In this document: piece after piece, positions 57,317-64,000 of the stretch
How positions within the stretch are numbered: the stretch's first letter is position 1
How the letters are laid out: every line of letters starts with the position of its first letter
DNA from: Neocallimastix lanati (nom. inval.)
Lineage: Eukaryota; Neocallimastigomycota; Neocallimastigomycetes; Neocallimastigales; Neocallimastigaceae
Assembly (NCBI GenBank): GCA_016946835.1
Contig: JACVTC010000070.1
Location: forward strand, 910,001 to 974,000
Direction of reading: 5' to 3'
Length of the DNA: 64,000 nucleotides
Position numbers and translations under genes: made by a program
The notes under the pieces: generated by a model
What the model was told of the DNA's origin: nothing
The model's database searches: none
Seen by the model: the letters and a program-made list of their open reading frames with translations, nothing else

Positions 57317-58465
57317 ATGAAAAGAATGAAAATAATGAAAACAAATGATATTCTTTCAGAAAAACAGAAATTAATTTTAGAATTACTTAAGAGGAATAAT
57401 ATTGATAAATTAAAAGATTTTATTAATAGTTTAGAAACTCCTCTTTATTTTTTAAATAGTACTAATTTCGATCTACTTACTTTGGCTTTAAGTTTAAATT
57501 GCACTTTCTATATTATAAAATTAATCTATAACAGGTGTAATTATAAAACTTTAAATTATGTAGTTAAAGATATATATCATTTTTATGATATGAGTAATCA
57601 CAAAGATGAAACTATTGTAAATTATCAAAATAGTTTAGAAGTTTTAATGGATTCAAATAATAATGTAAAATCACCACTTTTAGTATCATTAGAATTTTCT
57701 GATTTTCAATCAGTTGAATTTTTAATTAATAAAGGAGCTGACATGTATTTCAAAATAAATGGTAAATATATTTTAGAAATTTTAAGAGAAGAAAATTTAT
57801 TAACTATGAGAAAATTAAATTTTCTCTTAAAAAATGGCTTTAGTTTAAAAAAATTTAAGATTGAACGACTCAGCAATTTTGAATTTAAATATATTAAAAA
57901 GTGCTTAGAAAACTTTGTTTTTGATATAAATTTTATAAAATATCTACTTAATTTATATAAAAATAAAGCTGGAATTTCAAAAAGAAAATTTAACCATAGG
58001 GTTAATAATGAAATAAATAAAATTGAAATCCCAATGGAATTATATTTGAAATATTTAGACAGGAAAGATTACAAGAAAGTAGAATATCTTTATAAATATT
58101 ATGGTACAGAAAAAACAAGATCATTTAAGGATTTTATTCTTTTTTATTTAAATTATTTTGATAGAAATTTTAATAAAAAATCATTTTATGATTTTTTTAA
58201 TTTTATTATAAACAATGAAAACACATTTCCATTTAGTAAAGAGTATGCAATTAATGAAAATGAAACCATTATAATAAATAAAAAATTAAAAATAGTTGAA
58301 CTAATAAAAAATAATAATAATTTAAAATTAGAAACATTTTTGAAAAACAATAATTATATTCTTCATTGTTTATATTCAAGCAAAAGTGAAATTTTGAATT
58401 TAATTAATGAATATAACGTTTCATCAGATATAGTTGATATTCTTCGAAAGTATTTTTTAATTTAA
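57317..58465 (+). CDS. ankyrin-type repeat protein, 382 residues
   Basis: One uninterrupted frame with a much more ordinary base composition than the flanks. A recognisable ankyrin-like unit lies at about residues 117-149 (KSPLLVSLEFSDFQSVEFLI then NKGADMY). The remaining helices (for example 18-75 and 165-200) have the same alternating Leu/Ile/Phe pattern and are probably degenerate repeats. It is the kind of short, A+T-rich ankyrin protein that is very numerous in anaerobic gut fungi (general knowledge). A paralogue lies in inverted orientation at 62338-63342: N-terminal helices, the ankyrin unit, the I-E-I-P-M/F segment at about 230 and the C-terminal LKxFLxNNN-type helix correspond. Three in-frame Met codons (57317, 57326, 57335) leave the exact start open. 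No signal peptide is seen. Function unknown, probably protein binding. Confidence 0.8.
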   Translation: MKRMKIMKTNDILSEKQKLILELLKRNNIDKLKDFINSLETPLYFLNSTNFDLLTLALSLNCTFYIIKLIYNRCNYKTLNYVVKDIYHFYDMSNHKDETIVNYQNSLEVLMDSNNNVKSPLLVSLEFSDFQSVEFLINKGADMYFKINGKYILEILREENLLTMRKLNFLLKNGFSLKKFKIERLSNFEFKYIKKCLENFVFDINFIKYLLNLYKNKAGISKRKFNHRVNNEINKIEIPMELYLKYLDRKDYKKVEYLYKYYGTEKTRSFKDFILFYLNYFDRNFNKKSFYDFFNFIINNENTFPFSKEYAINENETIIINKKLKIVELIKNNNNLKLETFLKNNNYILHCLYSSKSEILNLINEYNVSSDIVDILRKYFLI

Positions 58466-58890
58466 AATTTTTATGATAAATCAATTAATAATTAAATTAT
58501 AATACTCTCTAATTATTTAAAAGTATTAATAAATTTGTATTAAAATTTATTTTATTATTAATGTATTAATTTTATTTTTTATTGAAAATTTTATATATTT
58601 CATGTAATTTTTTATATTAATATTTATTATAATGATATTATATTGAAACATGTAGCATTTTTATTATTTTATACGAAACAAATATTAAATAAAATAAAAA
58701 AAAAAAAATTTGTATATTACATAAAATAATTAAAAAATTTCTTTTAAATACTAAAAAAGATTTTTTATAAAAAAAAGAATAAAAAAAAAATATATAAAAG
58801 AAATATATATTCTTATTAATTTTTAAAAATTATTTTTTAAATATTTTTATATTTGTTTTTTAATAAAATATATTTTTAATTTCATTTTAA

Positions 58891-58921
<31 letters not shown>

Positions 58922-58971
58922 TTTATTTTTATTTATAGTATATTTTATAAAAATAATAATGTAATTTTTTG
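58466..58971. other. A+T-rich spacer between gene and satellite
   Basis: Non-coding DNA with a 29-base T-run (58893-58920). Confidence 0.6.
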
Positions 58972-61778
58972 TTTTGTTTTTATATTAATTTTGAAATTTC
59001 AGTAAATTAATTCCATTTTTTTTTTTTTTTTCATATATTTTGTATTTAACTAAAAAATAATAAAATTTTATTAATTAAATTATTTATGATTATTTTACAT
59101 TTAAAATAGTGTTCACGTTACTTGACGACCTATTAAAAAACTTTTCATTGTTTTTGAGATAAAAAAAATAAAGAAAAATGAACATATAACGTAAACTAAT
59201 AATAAATAATTTATTAATATTATTTGGATTTTAATTTTTTTTTTTTTTTTTTTTTTGTTAAATTAATTTTGAAATTTCAATAAATTAATTCAAAGACTTT
59301 ACAGATTTTAATTTCCATCATTTTTGTATTTAACTAAAAAATATTAAGAATTTATTAATTAAATTATTTATGATTATTTTACATATAACATAGTGTTCAC
59401 GTTACTTGACAAACTATTAAAATTAATATTTCATTTTTTTTTTAAAAAAAAAAAAAAGAATATAAATCATAATAAAATAGTAATAAATAAAATATATAGT
59501 TATTATTTGGATTTTTCAATAGTTTTATTTTTTTTGTGTTAAATTGATTTTGAAATTTCAATAAATTAATTCAAAAATTTTACATAATTTTTTTCCATCA
59601 TATTTGTATTTAACTAAAATATACTAAAAATTTATTAATTAAATTATTTATGATCATTTCACATAAAACATAGTGTTCACGTTACTTGATAAATATTAAA
59701 AAATACATTTCATATTTTTGAGATAAAAAAATAAAGAAAAATGAATATAAAACATATGAAAAAAAAAATAAATAAAATATTTGGTTAATATCTGGATTTA
59801 GAATAGTTTTATTTTATTTTTGTTAAATTAATTATGAAATTTCAATAAATTAATTCAAAATTTTACAGGTTTTAATTTCCATCATTTTTATATTTAACTA
59901 GAAATTATTGAGAATTTATTATTTAATTTATTTATGTGTAATTTACATATAAAATATAGTTCACGTTACTTGACAAACTATTAAAAAATACATTCCATTT
60001 TTTTGAGATAAACAATAAAGAAAAATAAATATAAAATATATTAAAAAATAATAAATAAAATATTTGGTTAATATCTGGATTTAGAATAGTTTTATTTTAT
60101 TATTGTTAAATTAATTATGAAATTTCAATAAATTAATTCAAAATTTTACAAGATTTAATTTCCATCATTTTTATATTTAACGAAAAAATTATAAGAATTT
60201 ATTAAATTAATTATTTATGATAAATTTACATATAACATATCACGTTACTTGACAATCTATTAAAAAATACATTTTATTTTTTTGAGATAAAAAAATAAAG
60301 AAAAATGAATATTAAACATATGAAAAAAAAAATAAATAAAATATTTGGTTAATATCTGGATTTAGAATAGTTTTATTTTATTTTTGTTAAATTAATTATG
60401 AAATTTCAATAAATTAATTCAAAATTTTACAGGTTTTAATTTCCATCATTTTTATATTTAACTAGAAATTATTGAGAATTTATTATTTAATTTATTTATG
60501 TGTAATTTACATATAAAATATAGTTCACGTTACTTGACAAACTATTAAAAAATACATTTCATATTTTTAAGATAAAAAAATAAAGAAAAATGAATATAAA
60601 ACATATGAAAAAAATAATAAATAAAATATTTGGTTAATATCTGGATTTAGAATAGTTTTATTTTATTTTTGTTAAATTAATTATGAAATTTCAATAAATT
60701 AATTCAAAGATTTTACAGATTTTGATTTCCATCATTTTTATATTTAACCAAAATATTATAAGAACTTATTAATTAAATTATTTATGATAAATTTACATAT
60801 AACATATCACGTTACTTGACAATCTATTAAAAAATACATTTTATTTTTTTGAGATAAAAAAATAAAGAAAAATAAATATAAAACATAATAAAAAAAATAA
60901 TAATTAAAATATTTGGTAATTGTTTGGATTTTTCGATAGTTTTATTTTATTTTTGTTAAATTATTTTTGAAATTTCAATAAATTAATTCCGAGATTTACA
61001 GGTTTTAATTTCCATCATTTTTATATTTAACTAGAAATTATTGAGAATTTATTATTTAATTTATTTATGTGTAATTTACATATAAAATATTGTTCAAGTT
61101 ACTTTACAAACTATTAAAAAATACATTCCTTTTTTTTGAGATAAAAAAATAAAGAAAAATAAATATAAAATATATTAAAAATTAATAAATAAAATATATA
61201 GTTATTATTTGGATTTTTCGATAGTTTTATTTTGTTTTTATTAAATTAATTTCGGAATTTCAATAAATTAATTCAAAGATTTTACAAGTTTTGATTTCCA
61301 TCATTTTTATATTTCACTAAAAAATTATAAGAATTTATTAATTAAATTATTTATGATTATTTTACATATAACATAGTGTTCACGTTATTTGACAAACTAT
61401 TAAAAAATACATTCTATTTTTTTTGAGATAAAACAATAAAGAAAAATAAATATAAAATATGTAAAAAAAATAATAAATAAAATATATGGTTATTATTTGG
61501 ATTTTTCGATAGTTTTATTTTATTTTTGTTAAATTAATTTTGGAATTTCAATAAATTAATTCAAAATTTTACAAGATTTAATTTCCATCATTTTTATATT
61601 TAACGAAAAAATTATAAGAATTCATCAATTATATTATTTATGATTATTTTACATATAACATATCACGTTACTTGACAAATTATTAAATAATACATTTCAT
61701 TGTTTTTAAGATAAAAAAATAAAGAAAAATGAATATATAACATAATAAAAAAATAATAAATAAAATATATGGTTATTA
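58972..61778. repeat. satellite array, ten copies of a unit of about 283 bp
   Basis: The core CACGTTACTTGACAA recurs at about 59114, 59398, 59678, 59962, 60241, 60526, 60808, 61095, 61381 and 61664, that is, every 279-287 bases. Each unit also has GAAATTTCAATAAATTAATT, CCATCATTTTTATATTTAAC, GAGATAAAAAAATAAAGAAA and TTGGATTTTTCGATAG or a variant. In the middle of the array two subtypes alternate. Type A (units 4, 6, 8) has GAAATTATTGAGAATTTATT and TTTATGTGTAATTTAC. Type B (units 5, 7, 9, 10) has AAATTATAAGAATTTATTAA and TTATGAT(A/T)A. This makes a higher-order dimer of about 565 bp. No unit codes for protein. Confidence 0.92.
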
Positions 61779-62337
61779 TTTAAAGTAATATATATATATT
61801 ATTTTTATTTATATAAAAAAAATTTAAATAATAATATAAAGTATGAATTAATAAAAAAAATGTAAAAATTTATATAACAATAAATAAAATATATATATAT
61901 ATTTTTATCAAAAATTTTAAATATAAATTTAAAAATAAAACATTAAATTAACACGAATATTTAAATTTAAACATGAACATGATCATTATTATTAAATTTT
62001 TTTATTTACATTAAATTATTTTTATATAACAATAAAATTTAATTACATTAACACAATTTTTTTTTAATATTAAATAATTATATTTATTATATAAAATAAA
62101 ATTAGTTTTATATAAAATATATTAATTTTACATATTATAAAAAAAATATTAGAATTTAAAAAATATAAAAAATATATAAAAATTTAAGTACATTAATTAA
62201 GAAATTAAAAAATATATAAATAATAAAATAATAATCTTATTATTATTTTATCATGAAATAAAAATTATTATATGTGAATTTGTCTTTTTTTTTTTTTTTA
62301 TTTATTTTTAATGTTTATTTTAATTAATTCTAATTAA
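61779..62337. other. A+T-rich spacer
   Basis: Very A+T-rich, non-coding, downstream of the minus-strand gene. It contains TATA-type repeats near 61792 and 61890. Confidence 0.6.
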
Positions 62338-63342
62338 TTATAATTTTTTTTTTTGTAAATAGAGTAAAAAAAATTTATTATTATTTTTAAATTCTTCAAT
62401 TTCTTCGTTTTTTTTATTTAAAAGAATTCTTTTATATAATTTTCTTTTTCTATTTAAAATTTGTTCAAATTTATTTCTAATCTGGATATCTTTATTTACA
62501 TCATCATAATTTCCATTTTTGTAATTTGGGATTTCAATATTTTTTTCAATAATTTCATGTAAGAAATGAAATTCAATATCATTTTCTCTATTTTTATTTA
62601 AATATTTAAATTGATGATCGAAAAATTTTATTCCATTAAATTTTTCTTTTGATCTTTCATATTTAAGTATTAGAGTTATTTCTCTAAATTTATTTTCTTT
62701 AAATAATTTGATATACCACATAAATGGTATATTAATTTCCTGCATGAAGATTTTTTCTTTTTCTTTTTCTTTTTCAAATCTTCTTCTTTTTTTTTTTTCC
62801 ATATTATTATTTTTATTATAATTATTTTTTATTTCTTCGTTGAATAAAGTGATTTGTTCAAATGTTAATATAATTAAATTGAACTCTTTTTGAAAAAGAA
62901 TTTCAAAATCATGACGACTAAATTTATATTTATTTTTAACTAAAATTGAAATATTTTCTTCATTAAAATATTCATTATTAATTAAGTATTTTAATAAACT
63001 CATATTATTATATTTTCTATTAATATTAGCTCCTTTATTTGTTAGGAACTCAATTAATTCATATTTTTTATAAATAAATGAATATAATAGTGGAGAAATA
63101 AATCTATTATTTAAAAAATAACAATAATCTAACTGATTAATATTATACCATTTATAAATATTTTTAATAAAAGAATCTTCACATCCATTTTTAATTGCAA
63201 AACATATTATATCAAAGTTTTTATTTAGTATTTCATTTAAGGGAATAATAAAATTACTTAAAATCTCCTCTAAATTAATATAATCTTTTTTTTCAATATA
63301 TCGTTTGATTATATTAATATTGTTATCCATTTTATTGATCAA
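62338..63342 (-). CDS. ankyrin-type repeat protein, 334 residues, paralogue of 57317-58465
   Basis: Uninterrupted minus-strand frame. The ankyrin-like unit lies at about residues 82-115 (ISPLLYSFIYKKYELIEFL then TNKGANINRK), preceded by helical sequence (11-75) and followed by a degenerate second half with a Lys/Glu/Arg-rich stretch (about 178-200, KKKRRRFEKEKEKEKI) that could act as a basic localisation or nucleic-acid-contact patch. Start at 63342; a second Met four codons on (63330) is possible. It faces its paralogue tail to tail across the satellite. Function unknown. Confidence 0.78.
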   Translation of the reverse strand: MINKMDNNINIIKRYIEKKDYINLEEILSNFIIPLNEILNKNFDIICFAIKNGCEDSFIKNIYKWYNINQLDYCYFLNNRFISPLLYSFIYKKYELIEFLTNKGANINRKYNNMSLLKYLINNEYFNEENISILVKNKYKFSRHDFEILFQKEFNLIILTFEQITLFNEEIKNNYNKNNNMEKKKRRRFEKEKEKEKIFMQEINIPFMWYIKLFKENKFREITLILKYERSKEKFNGIKFFDHQFKYLNKNRENDIEFHFLHEIIEKNIEIPNYKNGNYDDVNKDIQIRNKFEQILNRKRKLYKRILLNKKNEEIEEFKNNNKFFLLYLQKKKL

Positions 63343-64000
63343 TTAAAAGTTTAAAGTATATAATTATTGATTAAAAAATAATTTTTTTCTTTTTTATAAT
63401 TAATAAAAATAATTTTGATTTCGTAAATATATAAGTGTAAAAAATTTTAGAAATATTAATAAAGTATATTTATTTCAATATTTAAAATTTTAATAATTTA
63501 AAAATAAATTTAATTAATAGTTAAATTCATTAATATACTATTTAAAGTTTTTAATTTCTTTTTATTAAGTATATATATTATTAAATTAATAAAAGAATTC
63601 TTAATAAATTAAAGTAATATAAAAAAATTAATTATAATTATATATTATTATTTATAATGTAAATTATATAAAAATGAAAAAATATATTTTAATATTTATA
63701 TCCCTTATTTAGTTATTACTAAAATATATATATTAAATCATCATTAAAATATTTATTTTTAAATTAAAAGAATCATTTTTAATGAAATTAATATTATTAT
63801 TATCATTTATAATTAGTATTATTAGCATAATATTAATTATCATCATTTTTTTATTAATTATTTATAAAAAAAAAGAAAATAAAAATACTTATATAATTTT
63901 TATATTATATTATGTTAATTATAAAATATTTCTTTAACTTTTGGTATTAATTTAGTATAAATTTCTTCTTAAAAAAAAAGAAGAAGAAAACAAATCAATA
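63343..64000. other. A+T-rich upstream region to the window edge
   Basis: No frame of note and no recognisable motif. (ATT)n-like words occur at about 63790-63850. Confidence 0.55.

Noticed and set aside
58972-61778. CRISPR-like array
   Set aside because: Repeats are 283 bp long with no unique spacers, and the host is eukaryotic. It is a tandem satellite.

Overview
The window looks like nuclear DNA of a fungus of the anaerobic gut lineage (Neocallimastigomycota). This is inferred from several things together. The background is extremely A+T-rich and crowded with homopolymer runs of 15-50 bases. There is a local family of bacterial-type AAA-ATPase-like/PD-(D/E)XK proteins, a type known to be abundant in these fungi. 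Other signs are Asn-rich microsatellites inside coding sequence, a decayed cysteine-rich repeat gene of scaffoldin-like character, ankyrin-type proteins, and many Ty1/copia fossils. No rRNA gene, intact tRNA gene or CRISPR array is visible, and genes are sparse.

Layout. 1-10.7 kb is gene-poor, with simple repeats and three stretches of decayed, unidentified coding-like sequence. 10.78-15.16 kb is a minus-strand copia fossil with both LTRs. 16.6-22.7 kb is a plus-strand cluster of copia fossils that contains a decayed host-gene fragment (17.4-18.7 kb) and a polyadenylated retrocopy with 15-bp target duplications (20.46-20.91 kb). 22.7-53.3 kb is a tandem segmental duplication. Each unit holds, in order along the plus strand, a C-terminal fragment, a large minus-strand AAA/nuclease gene (32.8-37.1 and 48.5-52.2 kb) and an upstream N-terminal fragment. 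After the duplication, unit 1 received a tRNA-derived SINE (25.97-26.42 kb) and a copia element (26.75-32.18 kb), both with target duplications; unit 2 keeps the empty sites. Between and beyond the units lie copia remnants and solo LTRs. 57.3-63.3 kb holds two tail-to-tail paralogous ankyrin-type genes flanking a satellite of ten copies of a roughly 283-bp unit.

The most interesting protein is the 1430-residue product at 32.8-37.1 kb. It reads as a head-to-tail duplication of a complete [AAA + PD-(D/E)XK] module. The first copy has lost its nuclease catalytic residues and its Walker B glutamate; the second keeps them, and an N-terminal basic motif looks like a nuclear localisation signal. Other notable signals are a copia primer-binding site that matches the anticodon arm (not the 3' end) of tRNA-Lys(CUU), hairpin arrays in copia leaders, the SINE with an oligo-T tail, the retrocopy, a 257-bp identical tract suggesting gene conversion, and the A/B alternating structure of the satellite. 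All similarity statements come from reading the sequence; no database search was possible.
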